Below are positions 38,001 through 48,590 of a stretch of DNA of 64,000 nucleotides, piece by piece. Source of the DNA: Fasciola hepatica (Eukaryota; Platyhelminthes; Trematoda; Plagiorchiida; Fasciolidae). A program made the translations under genes and the position numbers. The stretch spans positions 3,046,001-3,110,000 of the forward strand of contig CANUEZ040000151.1 in NCBI GenBank assembly GCA_948099385.1, read 5' to 3'. The number at the start of each line of letters is the position of its first letter. The first letter of the stretch is position 1. The notes under the pieces are model-generated. The model was not told where the DNA came from, did not search any database, and worked only from the letters and a program-made list of their open reading frames with translations.

Positions 38001-38649
38001 TGTAATTCTCATGCAAAGCCTCTGCGGAGCCCATTCGGGTATTACGTCTATCTCTTACTTCCGTTTTAAGATGATCCTAACATATACCCTCGTTTACAAT
38101 AGGAATAAAAGGATCATTAGATTACGTCAAGTTCAAGGCAGCAACCTGGGCTACAATCCACATCAGTTCTTGAGAGTATAGAGATTTTGCCATGTTGTTC
38201 GCATACTGCGTTGTTCCGAAGTTTACTCACTCATTGTTCTCTTTGGCCATAGATGTACTCTCACTTTTTGATATATATATATATATACATATGTTTATAT
38301 GTATGTTATATATATACCCTAAATGGGGGAATGTATTCCGGCTGCAAGCTTGCTCCTCGATATATGAACATTTTCCATGATACCAAGTCGTAGGTAGATT
38401 TATAACTTCGCATTCATGGATAATGTACTTCTAATCAAATCTGTCTATATCAACGGCCCGTGGAAAACCACAGTGATTCGTGTATCAGCATAAACACAGT
38501 ACAAATGCCAACCTCGCCAATGAAAACTAAGGAAGTCATTTTGTACTTTTTTCATTCCTGTTAGACATCATCAGCAGTGCACCTCCTCCAATCCCCCATT
38601 TGATGCGGCTTAATCATATACCGATGTGAAACTAGCCGTTAATAACCTG
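35076..38649. other. No recognised gene; AT-repeat patch near 38.3 kb
   Basis: About 3.6 kb of AT-rich sequence with no supported gene. An imperfect AT/ATAT-GTATAT patch lies at 38268-38318. Confidence 0.5.
38268..38318 (+). repeat. AT-rich simple repeat
   Basis: GATATATATATATATACATATG followed by TTATATGTATG and TTATATATATA units; imperfect and partly palindromic. Confidence 0.85.
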
Positions 38650-38775
38650 CTGGGAAAGCCTGGTGGTTACGGGGTCGACTCGCGGTCGTTCACTCCGGTT
38701 TTGCATCCCCGTGTGACCTCGGTGGATGTACACTTCGTCGTATTCCACTGAGGGCTTGTATAAGCTAGCAACCCA
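38650..38775 (+). repeat. tRNA-derived SINE, family S1 copy 1
   Basis: A-box region AGCCTGGTGGTTACGGGG (about 38657-38674) and degraded B box GGTTTTGCATCCCC (38698-38710). About 17 bases further on comes the shared S1 body word GTGGATGTACAC (38722-38733), then TATTCCACTGAGGGCTTG. The order and spacing match the copies at 40735 and 41043. It is the most diverged of the three. Confidence 0.6.
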
Positions 38776-39049
38776 AACTTCAGTCATAAAACGGAGCGAA
38801 AACGATAACCATCAATTCGGGAACATTTCAAAATATAGGCAGGAAAACGGGAGAAACTAGAATCAGGTTCAAACACTGATGGTAATGTGGAAAGTCACTG
38901 TGACATTCACTTTACTAACAAGAGCACGTGCCTTACAAAGTACTGTAAAGTTTTAACACATAACTACATGAGGCTAGATGAGTCTGAACTCGAAATGTGT
39001 AGAAAGATGTAAACGGTAAACAAACAGGCCATGGCAAAGACGATTGGAT

Positions 39050-40080
39050 TCATGAGGAATCTTTATAGATAATTTTTTCACGGATAAAAATGTGCAGAGC
39101 ACGTATTTTGTTGATAAAAGAGGCTATGGGAAACAAATAAACACGGCCAATGAAAGCCAGACTGTTATTTAATGAGTGAAAATTCTCCAGAAGTAGACCA
39201 GGAAAGATCGCAGCAGTGTGGTGAAGTAAGATTGGTAGGATACATTGATGGACAAAGGAACTGAAGAAGACTTTTTTGGCATCAACCTGCCCAAGGCTGA
39301 GGATGTGAAAGAAGAGTCAAGGCAGTTTCTTCACACTGTCCGGAATATAGGAAGAACGCTGTAAACTGTTGCAAACAGTAACTCCTAAGTATATGACTGA
39401 CTGAGCTCTGGAAACGGGGACAGAATTATTGACTGACTGTTATTTTGGATAAGACGACCGCAAAAGGGTGAATACGAACTCGAAAAATTTAGAAGTTTTG
39501 AAATTTAGGCCAGAAACTGACGAACGTTACGAATATTACGTAATTCCTCAGAAATTGAGGTGAAGTCCGGCTGACTGAAGATGGACTAACAGAACAGCAA
39601 ATCATTGGCATGCTTAAACTGTCGTTCAAGATCACCAGAAAATAAGTCGCTAATCAAAGTGATAAAAACAAGGTTGAAAATAATACCGCCGTGAAGAACA
39701 CCAGATTTGTTCTTCAGTGGACTCGACAAAATGTCATCAACTTTGGTACATTTGATTCCTTTGGAAAAGTACTCCTTTACCCATGAAGTCAGAAAAACTG
39801 GACAACCAAAAGACTCCAATTGTTGGAGAAGGGCAGGAGGAAGGAGAACCACGTCAGAAGTAGAGGCATATCTGAGAATGACGGGACATAATAATTTCGC
39901 ACATCTATTCGAGCTTCCGTAATTACAATGGCGAACTGAAGCAATTGCATCCACAGTGAACCTGTTGGCTTTGAAAGCCGATCAGTTAGGGTCACTGGGA
40001 ACAACACAAAGCATTCAGTCAACTTCAGATAGACAGCACACATTGAAAACTGTGTTGTAAAAATGCTGAATCCATTACTA
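39050..40080 (-). mobile_element. CR1/Jockey-type reverse transcriptase remnant, copy C
   Basis: Minus-strand remnant. Near 40000 lies P-N-R-S-A-F-K-A-N-R-F-T-V-D-A-I, equivalent to the F-x-x-G-R-S-T-x-D block. Then comes the degraded D-F-x-K-A-F-D block (Y-A-S-T-S-D-V-V near 39865), LESFGCPVFLTSWVKEY (about 39825-39775), TKVDDILSSP (about 39755-39725) and KSGVLHGGIIFNLVF (family R-S-G-V-x-Q-G-S-V-L-G-P-x-L-F). The YADD site is changed to HAND (F-K-H-A-N-D-L-L-F-C near 39600). In another frame the thumb and C-terminal part continues: YLGVTV near 39370, KKVFFSSFVHQCILPILL near 39270-39215 and IFPGLL near 39195. Several stops are present. Neither EN nor 3' end is seen. Confidence 0.82.
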
Positions 40081-40734
40081 CAAATACTCTTCTGTACAAC
40101 GTTTTCTTATCCCGCCTAACTGTTTCCGTGGAATTTGTTTTCTGTCTTCTGAAACAGAACCTTAAACCTCTGCGACGTTGATCGGTTTCTACAAATCACG
40201 TTTAATCTATCCTCATTGACACCCTTGCGACCGAATTCGTTGATCATCGTGCACAGTCTTCTTCATCTCCGGCCTGCATAATACTCCAGGAACCTACCTT
40301 TTCATTACAGAAATAGTTGTCCCTTTGTAGTTCTAATTCATTCAGCATTTATGCATTTTTAACACATTCTATCTTGAATAAGTCTTCAGAAAATCTCTCC
40401 CGTACCCTATGCACTTCGGCTTTCGACGGGCGGAGAGAATGAGAGACTTGAGTTACTTAAAAAGCAATATAATTTTCATTTTCCTTCATCGTCTCATTTA
40501 TCAAAGCATTCTCCAGTAAAACCTGCCTGTAAGTACTTTTTCAGTTATTTCGTTACATACGAAATCAAGGTTATTTTTCCTGTTTTGACTGTGTTTGTGA
40601 TGAATAATATGTAAGAATACTGCTTGTATTATTCCTCCCTACAAATACGAATATATAAAAGGAGATTCATCGTGCAACTTGAACGCCCAGACCATTGAAA
40701 ATCACGGACGCACTGTAAAACTGTTTAACTCATG

Positions 40735-40835
40735 TGCGGAATCATCAGTCGTGCACGTCTAAGGAACCCAGAATGGTACTTGAACCGAGGGTGAACACTT
40801 GTGATTCAAGCTCCCTAACCACAAAGCTATTAGGG
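40735..40835 (-). repeat. tRNA-derived SINE, family S1 copy 2
   Basis: Minus strand: A-box region TAGCTTTGTGGTTAGGGAG (about 40811-40829), B box GGTTCAAGTACC (40775-40786), then the S1 body words TAGACGTGCACGACTGATGA (about 40744-40763). Relative to copy 3 the pieces align in order with the same spacing. The acceptor stem is incomplete, so it is a SINE rather than a tRNA gene. Confidence 0.68.
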
Positions 40836-41042
40836 CTGACTTCCAATGGTTTATTGGACTTATACACTACATTATGTAGCGCCATTCCCTCACTGACTTC
40901 GAATGTTAGCACAGAGATCGATTCCTGTAGTGAGCAACTTCTCTGTAGGGACCTTAGTACTACGAAGACATTCCTTTAAACAAGCGGAAGGGAGCTATAT
41001 CATGTAAAGTAGAAGTTCAATTAACCGTTCACAGTCTGCCCG

Positions 41043-41175
41043 GATAGCCTCGTGTTTGTGGTGTTCCACTCACAACGGCTCTCCGTGGGTTCGATTCGCA
41101 GTCGGAGCTCAGTAGATGTGCACAGCTGCTGATTCTTGAAACGGGTGAAGCAGTTGTGCATTTTTCCTGGTTTTC
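41043..41175 (+). repeat. tRNA-derived SINE, family S1 copy 3
   Basis: A-box region TAGCCTCGTGTTTGTGG (about 41046-41062), good B box GGTTCGATTCG (41089-41099), then GCTCAGTAGATGTGCACAGC (41108-41127), TGCTGATTCTTGAAACGGGTG and a C-T-rich stretch. The body words are shared with copies 1 and 2, which defines a small local SINE family. Confidence 0.7.
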
Positions 41176-44100
41176 AACGGTCTAAATGTTCACACTGTAT
41201 TATAAATGATCCAGTGTAAAAATATAACCTACTACTTACACTCAAATAACAATACAAAAACAAAACATTTTTAGTACACGGTAACATCTTCCATTATTCC
41301 ACTTTGCGCGTCAGTACAGTGAGCCAGTCAGAACAATCTATTTCGCTATCAGAGTAAATCATCACTCAGGGTTACACGTCATAAAACGCACAAGTAACAA
41401 GCAGACCTGTCTACCGCTATCAGGGTGCTGACAGATTACGATGGAATTCACTCTCTCAACTGTCAGAATTGGAAACGACTTGACCACCAACCTGGACTGC
41501 ACCAAAAAACTGAGCGGATTCATAAGTAGGCCGACAGCCAAGTAGTAAACATCTAACATGTCAAGAATGGCAGATTCGATGGCAACGAACCTGTTTACTT
41601 TAACACTCGTTTTTCGAGAGGGTTGAGCAAAACACTGTAGTTGGAACAGGCCCGGGGCATTGATTTGTTGATTACGTTGTTTTTCTATTTGTAAGTATAC
41701 GTCGGTTTCCTTTTTTTAAACAATTACCAGAATTTTGCGACTGTAGTTTCATTGAATTCTTTCATTGCATCTCGCAAACTATTGATATCTTTTTTCAAGC
41801 TTCGCGAAGCTATGAGATGTCATAAAAAACCAAGTTCTCCCCAAAAATTGTACCGTTATAGTGAAAAGTCAAAATTACGAGTAACCTTGTAGGTTGATTA
41901 GATTTCCGATATCCTCGAGGCGTCATAAAAATGATGCAAAAAAACCACACATACGTTTACTAACGGGAAAGCCACTGTTTTTTTTGTTGCGGACACAGGA
42001 AAGAACATTTGTTGATGGGAAACTGCCGGTGACCAGGGGTATCCAATCATAAAAAGGAAATCGAGTTATCATTGAGAACTTTGGCCATTTGTTCCGTTGG
42101 TAATAAAGACAGGCAAATTTACTTTGAAAGGATTGCCGCATGATCCTAAAAATGCACTCTCCATCCAGGCATGCTCCACACGACTCAAGTGAGATTATAA
42201 CTGTAAACACGCTGTGGAGTTCTCAAGCATAGGAAGGATTGGACAGAAGAATACCGGGCAAGCATATCTGGTGAGCAGCAACAACCGCAAAATCGGGCGT
42301 GTGCTTCCGTCGAGTTTTTCCCTGTCATCCGTTTAAAAGAATTCACCCAAATTACTCTTAATAAAGCGTTTACGTACCTTTATCATTCGCGTATGACAGA
42401 TTTTAAAAGCGAACTAACAAACCTTATGTTAACACTATTATGCTTTCAAGAGCCTAGTGACGGTATTTTTATTTGATTTCAATCCATTCTGTGCTTCACC
42501 CATCCATGATTTTACATCATACTTGATGACGAGTATTTGTTTCAAGTGTGTTTCTTTAATCCTTTTTGAGATGACAAGAAAAGTGTGCAACTCAAGTCCT
42601 CCTGCTTTAGACCATAACCAAGACGATGTCCAATTGCCAGCTAGTGATTGCGTATGCGATAATCTTATTCATTTGGACAACCCACTCAGGATCTAGTGAA
42701 CACTGTAAAAATAAATGATTGATGGACAAGAGAATGACATTTTACGAATCCTCTCTAGAAGAGAGTTTTGTAGTAATTATCGACGTATGATTTTTTCATT
42801 GGTAGGTATAAGCAAGTGTGATTTTGGGCTTAATTCCAAGGAGAAACTTGAGTTTAATCTTTTCAAAAAATTTCATTATTTAAATCATTTTTAATAGCTT
42901 GGTTTCCCGGTAGATCTGGCTAAAGAACACGACTTAATTCAACTACTAGGCGGCCGTCATTCAAATAGGGCTAATTTGTGTTCCCTGAAATATTTTTCCA
43001 CTAAATGGCTCCCACTTTGGCTTGGCGAGTGACCCTGTATGTTCGCTTCGTTTTCAGTGCAGTATTATCGGATTCAAGCAACCACTGATCTGATCGGCAC
43101 ATAAGTTATCACTGTTTTTCTCGAAACTCAAGGTACCTCTGTCCAACATTCCGGCTGAGATCTTTTTCGCATGCTATATGTGAGCAATACACATGATTAC
43201 GATGACCGGTGGTGGTCGAGAGGTCACCATGAGTAGCTTATGATCTTTCTGTCCGGTCTTTTTCGCCAAGTGGATTCCTGTATTTGCGTGCCAAGCCCTT
43301 CTTTAAATGTTGTACAGCAATTATATAACTAAAGGAAATTCATGTTAGATAAAAAGACGACGGGTAGTTTCAGGTGAACTGAGTCATATTTAACTTCTCA
43401 GCAATGGCATTTGGAGTAAGATATCCCGAGAAAGCCGAGAATTTCTTCATTCGTAACTTCAAGTGGTTGAAAAAGAAATCTTTTTTATTATGATGTACTC
43501 CGGCTGGATGAGACCGTGCGCGCACATTACAGTTCCAATGGCGGAAAACCTATGAAGCTTAAAATCGAGGAGGCAATTACCTGAGAGAAGGCAAAAATGT
43601 TACTTGGTGCTTCCACGCACATGCCATTTGTTTTTTCACAGTAGTTGAAGACATCGACTTGTAAGAGCAATAAGGCTGTGTAAGCTGCACTTACATGATA
43701 GGCTCATCGTCAAAATCTCATTAGCCGCAAAACATTTTGACTTTGTTCTGTATAATGAATGACGCTTGTCCAAAGGATCACAGTCCGTACAATTGGTAAC
43801 TGAATGTGAGTTTTGAGTGTGGCTCTACCTTGAACAAGAGACCGAAAGCTCTATCATCTAGAGCCTAAGACGCTGATTTACCCTGCACGAATAATAGCAT
43901 TTTACTATTCCGTATCTGCTTTGGTTGGCTTCCGTGTTCTATTTTGAAGTTTTCCATGTTCGTGGAACAAGTAAAAACCCTATATGGCCCCGGGTTCGAA
44001 TCTGAGTACGGTGACTGTCCTTGAACTTCGAGCATTATCAAACAACTGTCAACGCAAAGATGAGTAATTAGTGCTTCCTAACAGGAAAACGGTCCAAATG

Positions 44101-45028
44101 TACTGATCTTCCGGTGAAATTGGCAACTAGGGACAAGGAATTACTACAGGGAGACAAATATCAACGAAGTCACGTGTGCCATTTGGGATTTAGATTGCAG
44201 TCATAAAGACGGATGTCAAAATGATAATTTAGGAAAAGCTGCAAAAGTATTTCTGGTTAGGGAGTGGGACGGTCTCTGACAACTATGATGGTGAGAAACG
44301 TTGTATAAGATAAATCTGATACCATTTTGGGGTTCGATAGGGTCTCCGTGGATACCAACAAACTTGAGTTTAAAAAATGCATAATAATGTAGTCCACTTG
44401 TGCGTCTACGTGTTAGGATTTGAAATGATGACATTAAGGATATCATCAAACGATAAATCGTGATTGAAATAAATTTGGCCCCTATTTCTCTTGATTTTCA
44501 TTTAGACGTCCAAAGCCTTTCTATGGCTTTCTAGTACGTATTGGTGTGATCATAAGCCATACAAAGTAGATTATTCCTACTCATCCGTTCTGCGTACGAA
44601 GTATGTTATTAAAAATCTCTGCATTCCTTTGGTTTGACACAAAAGCCATAACCACTTGGGAGCAGGTCTTGAAAACAATTAAAGCCTGGCTTTGTGTTTA
44701 CAAACTGTTCCTACACAAATTTAAGATCCACTGATTTGAAAACTTCAGATATCTGACCCTTTCAGTGTTGCCGCAAGCAGACATTCGACATTGAAATTCT
44801 AATAAAATAATTGTTCAGTATCAACCTCCGTGAACCTTGTTCGCTTGGCCAGAGTCACTGCTATTTGCGTTTGGTTTATTGTCGTAGATGCCACAATATC
44901 GCGAAACCCCGCCTGATGGTGAACCGAATTCCATATTTTTTGGTATTTGCTTTGTGTAGAGACCAGTCGCCCATCATTTTGCGGGTTTCATCTCTTAATG
45001 TAGTACCATTCCCTGCAGCGAATATTTC
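41176..45028. other. No recognised gene
   Basis: About 3.9 kb. A B-box-like GGTTCGAATCTGAG at about 43991-44004 lacks a clear A box. The minus block 42123-42211 has splice-like borders (see findings). Nothing else is recognised. Confidence 0.45.
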
Positions 45029-45146
45029 TGATATATGAGGATGACTCTTTCTTCATTGCATTTATGCATTCTCCGTGTTCTGCTACAATTTTTTATATGC
45101 AAAAAATAATACACTACATTCTATACAGCAGTGGAATTGTTACTAC
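45029..45146 (+). repeat. 5' LTR (decayed) of gypsy element
   Basis: Shares with 48444-48590 the ordered words TTCATTGCATTT, GCATT-T--GTG/TTCTGCTACA, AAATAATA and CACATTCTAT (CTACATTCTAT here). It begins at TGATATATGAG, matching TGATGTACGAG. It has lost sequence relative to the 3' copy. No clear primer-binding site was seen after it. Confidence 0.65.
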
Positions 45147-45171
45147 TAAATAGGCCTATGCGTATTCCAAC

Positions 45172-45960
45172 GTGTTCAATCCATCCAGTATCACACTTAT
45201 GGTCGCCTACAGACATTCCATCATGCATTCAGATAATATGGAATCACTGAGTGTAAATTGTATCTCCGGAGAATACGAGGACTATTTTGAATATTTCCAA
45301 ATCTGGTATCTAAATCAGAAAGTATTCAGCTCTGTAAAGAAAGCCCCGTTTTTCCTACAACTAATGGGCCATGATGCATACGCCTTGGTGAAAAAACTGT
45401 GGATGCGGATTCCTCTATGAATTCTTCTTATTGCATCGTTTCAGACGCATTACCCGCACTGCAGCTAAGCGAACCCAGTTCGGTTCACTTCTTCCAGCCT
45501 GTGTGCCCCCATCCTTAAACTGCCGACGCAAGCTCCGAAATACAAAAATGGTGTGCAACTGATTGATCAGCTACGAGACCGTTTGACTGACGGGATAAAT
45601 TTACCAGAGTTGCATTAGTGACTAATAATTCAGGTTGACCAGACAAGTCAGAGCAATAGAGGTATTTGCGAGCCGTATCATGATGTCATAGCTCAAACGG
45701 TTCTCGCGAGTGATCCAGTTTTGTTCCATTCAACCTGATACCATATGGAGAAACGGGTCAAAACCCGGCAATCATTCAACACATTGAGTAGCCACCACTC
45801 GAATGCTGATTCTATCGGGAGACGAAGTCGTTCTCAGGTTTCTGCGCAGAAATCGTTGCAAATATGTGTTTCACGGGAATGGCTACATTCCCGGTTTTCT
45901 CGTCCACATTGAAATGCTCATTGCTTTTCTCGCAGTAAGACTGGTCAGATTTAGTTTTTG
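45172..45960 (+). pseudogene. gypsy gag remnant
   Basis: The 82-codon frame 45172-45420 contains GEYEDYFEYFQIW (family D-F-x-x-Y-L-E-R-F-E-x-W) and APFFLQLMGHDAYALVKKL (family F-L-x-x-I-G-x-x-A-Y-x-L-L). Near 45560-45680 comes QLIDQLRDRLTDGIN, the family Q-L-R-D-R-L-V-x-G-I, then RGICEPYHDV, the C-E-x-x-x-D block. A degraded zinc-knuckle pair lies near 45845-45945, seen as N-A-H-C-F-S-R-S-K-T-G-Q-I, where the family has C-x-x-C-x-K-x-G-H-I. The frames shift and contain stops. Gag would package the element RNA. Confidence 0.8.
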
Positions 45961-46299
45961 TCAACAGGGTGAATTGTGCCACATGGCAGCTAATCTAAAT
46001 TTTACCCCAGTTTTCATAAAAGATGTTTTTTCTCTGGCTCTGGCTGCTGTTTGCTATTCTTCTTCTCATGTGATCTAAACATTGTCTACTCCAGAGGGTA
46101 AAAAACACTTTCAGTAATCATATTGGGAGTGTAAAAACCATATGTTCACGACCAGTTCCTAATTTTTCCCCCTCTCGGTAAGATTCGCCTAACCGACTTG
46201 TCTTTTCAAGGGGTTGCTGGGCAAATCCCTGTTTGCTGGTTCTTGCATGGTTCTAATTCAGTTGCGTGATTCTCTTCGTATGGACTGTGAGTTTTTGGT

Positions 46300-47060
46300 T
46301 TCCGGACTTCCAATCGTCGATATGAAAATTCTTCATAAATTGCACATTGATTTTAGCTTCTTAACATCGTCACCTCATTCATCTGATTTCCTACTACTTG
46401 TTAAAAAATATTCCAAGGATTCTGCCTGCACGAGACGCCTTGAATTGAAGCTAGAGATATCCGATGGGCCCATTTTTCTAAAGCACCGAACAATGCCTTT
46501 TTGCTTGAGAGAGCCTGTTCGCCAGGCATTACAGTCGATGTGTGAGCGAGGGATTATTAGCATTGTCGACTTTTCTAACTGGGTTACTTCGACTGTCACT
46601 CCGTTGAAGAGTGATGAGAAAGCGCCCGAGATTTTCGGCGACTATTGATTGACACAAAAATTGCTTACTCCAGAGCACACGCAAAACTGAGGAACCCCAA
46701 GAAGTGCTCTATCGACTTGCAGGGTCTAGTGTATTCCAAAGTTTGATTTGAAAGATTCACACCATCAAATACTCCTGGACAAGGAATGCCCTGCGGTTCC
46801 AGTTTATTATTGCACTTTAAGTCCATTTTTATACACACTCTTGACTTTTCGTGTGAATTGTGACCTTTCTCTATTTTTCGACATTTACTTAACCTTATTG
46901 TATAAGGTCTGCAAGACTTTGAGTCCCACCAAGATGACATTGTTAGTCATAGCTTTACTTGAACTACGCACCATTACCGTCTTTGTTGTCTGTTTGATAA
47001 ATTCGCGAAGTTTAGTGTTTCCATTAACCAGGTGCGTTCTCCTTCCTTGTTTACGTAACT
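46300..47060 (+). pseudogene. gypsy pol: reverse transcriptase remnant
   Basis: The open frame 46214-46648 holds GPIFLKHRTMPFCLREPVR (family P-V-F-x-K-x-R-x-x-P-F-x-L-R) near 46468-46524. MCERGIISIVDFSNWVTSTV (near 46540-46599) is family L-x-x-x-G-I-I-x-x-V-x-x-S-x-W-A-x-P-x-V, and PLKSDEKAPEIFGDY (near 46602-46646) is family P-x-K-x-x-G-x-x-R-x-C-x-D-Y. A frameshift follows. PKFDLKDSHHQILLDKE (near 46736-46786) is the first catalytic block, with its aspartate kept. The Y-x-D-D site is lost. The post-RT block GFSPDPGLSAPLIEV continues near 47075-47120. Confidence 0.85.
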
Positions 47061-47074
47061 AATGCTAGAGGTTT

Positions 47075-47680
47075 CTCCCCAGATCCCGGGCTTTCGGCTC
47101 CGCTAATTGAGGTACATTTACCCACAAAAATTCATGCTTTACGCTCTATTCCCGGTGGCCTTTGATGCTCTCCTCGTTTTATTCCCCTGGCTCGTTCTTC
47201 CGAAATCAGGTTCACGAAAAGGTGCTTTTGTTGACAACTATCTTACCTACAATCTGACATTAGTCCTGAACCATTTTATCAGGAATGTAATTCAACGGTT
47301 ATTACTGATGTATCTCCTACTGGCTTAGGTACCGTTCCGGAACAATGCGACCAGTCAGTCAGTTTATCTCAAGGAGACTCTCTAAAGCTGAACGAGGATG
47401 TTCACATACAATAAAAGAAGAACTGGCCGTTTAGTTAGTCGTCAAGCATTCGCATGGATATTTCTTTTTCAAAAATTCATTTATCATCCATACAATTTGT
47501 TGTCTAAATAACCAGCTGCGATGGCTCAACGCTGGAATATTTCAGCTCCTATGACTACGATTTTTTACACCGTAGTGCCAAACACCTAATGCACTCCGAT
47601 CTCCCATCTGGAGTGCTACATTCAACTCAGCCACCATTCACTTGTGATCTTCTGTTATTAAGCCATTTCCAGCCCAGGTG
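47075..47680 (+). pseudogene. gypsy pol: post-RT linker and RNase H remnant
   Basis: After GFSPDPGLSAPLIEV comes KIHALRSIPGG near 47130-47165, where the family has x-x-L-R-S-x-L-G, then SPRFIP. Near 47290-47320 is S-T-V-I-T-D-V-S-P-T-G-L-G, the RNase H block with its T-D-A-S aspartate kept as T-D-V-S. ISRRLSKAERGCSHTIKEEL follows near 47365-47428, where the family has S-R-x-L-x-x-x-E-x-x-Y-S-x-x-x-x-E-x-L-A. Near 47550-47590 Y-D-Y-D-F-L-H-R-S-A-K-H matches the end of the domain. Frames change at least three times. Confidence 0.82.
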
Positions 47681-47789
47681 TGAAGACTTTGTGAGGGATA
47701 CAAAAAAGTATTTTGCTTCTGTGATTTCAGTTCTACTTTATGGTTGGACACCGAACGAAAAGCTATGACTCTCTGATTTATGCTCTCGT

Positions 47790-48430
47790 CCTGAAGATTT
47801 CTCAAGCTCTCCTGGCGGACTACTGTACCTTAACCACCGTGTGATGATATATACCACAGTTTGTCCAGCCGTATAAGCAGATCCTCACTCAGGGCATTCG
47901 CGCGTTGAGAAAATGAAATCTTTAGTGCGACTTAGTTGCTGGTGGCCAGAGCTACATGCTGACATCGTACGCACATTCTGTAAACCTTCACTCTAATGAG
48001 AATTGCTAAAGACAACTTTCCTATGCAATATCGTAAAGCTGCACTTACTTCTGCTGATAAAATTTCCTCTCGCTTATACGAATGCCGTAGTTTGTGAGCA
48101 GTTTTTGAGTATATTTGGAATACTAATGCATTTATTTCAAGGGCAATGATCTACGGCCGGCGAACGGGAATTTCATTTCACCTAACGGGAACTAGATGGT
48201 AACCATTCTGGATCCAGATGATCTTTTCAGTCGTAAATGTCATGTGGACCAGGGACTGTTTGACGAAGAAGTTCAGTTTATCTTCATTTCACCTGCTGCT
48301 GCACCAAGTGACATTTCTGATCTAGATATATTTGAATCCGAGAAAACTATGAGACCATTACATCTTCGAAGATCTGAAAGAATTCCTTCGTTATCACAAA
48401 GAGATTGCAAATACACCGCCTTCAATTAGG
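47790..48430 (+). pseudogene. gypsy pol: integrase N-terminal and tail remnant
   Basis: GLLYLNHRVMIY (near 47818-47855), HSGHSRVEKMKSLVRLSCWW (47894-47953) and PELHADIVR correspond to the H-x-G-H-x-G-x-x-K-x-x-x-x-x-R-x-x-W-W-P region of the integrase zinc-binding domain. The two cysteines after it are not in place. The DDE catalytic core is absent. Sequence jumps within about 60 bases to a tail piece (Y-R-K-A-A-L-T-S-A-D-K-I near 48030) and to the end of pol. There the 77-codon frame 48196-48429 ends with LHLRRSERIPSLSQRD, where the family has L-R-R-S-x-R. Confidence 0.8.
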
Positions 48431-48443
48431 CGAGCGGTGGTTC

Positions 48444-48590
48444 TGATGTACGAGAAAGACTCATTGTTCATTGCATTTCCGCATTTTTTGTGCTCTGCTA
48501 CACCGTTCTTACGTCACAGGATTTTGCGTATGGGAAATAATAAGCCACATTCTATGCTGACGTGAAATCATTATTTCTCGATCTTACTAC
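48444..48590 (+). repeat. 3' LTR (decayed) of gypsy element
   Basis: Begins TGATGTACGAGAAAG after a purine-rich GCGAGCGGTGG that could be the polypurine tract. Shared words with the 5' copy run in the same order over about 120 bases. The two LTRs differ by many substitutions and indels, so the insertion is old. Confidence 0.65.

Larger units (their letters stand above)
45029..48590 (+). mobile_element. Degenerate gypsy (CsRn1/Kabuki-like) LTR retrotransposon
   Basis: LTR retrotransposon remnant of about 3.56 kb with, in order, a short decayed 5' LTR, gag (45172-45960), RT (about 46430-47060), a post-RT linker, RNase H (about 47290-47440), integrase zinc-finger region (about 47870-47960), integrase tail (about 48000-48430) and 3' LTR. 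Every domain is in its normal gypsy order but needs several frame changes. The protease and the DDE catalytic core of integrase were not found, so the copy is internally deleted and shorter than the roughly 5 kb usual for this group. There is no env-like frame. Assignment to the CsRn1-like group rests on remembered motifs. Confidence 0.88.

Noticed and set aside
43960..44010. B-box GGTTCGAATCTGAG as a SINE head
   Set aside because: No A box at proper spacing; S1 body words absent after it.
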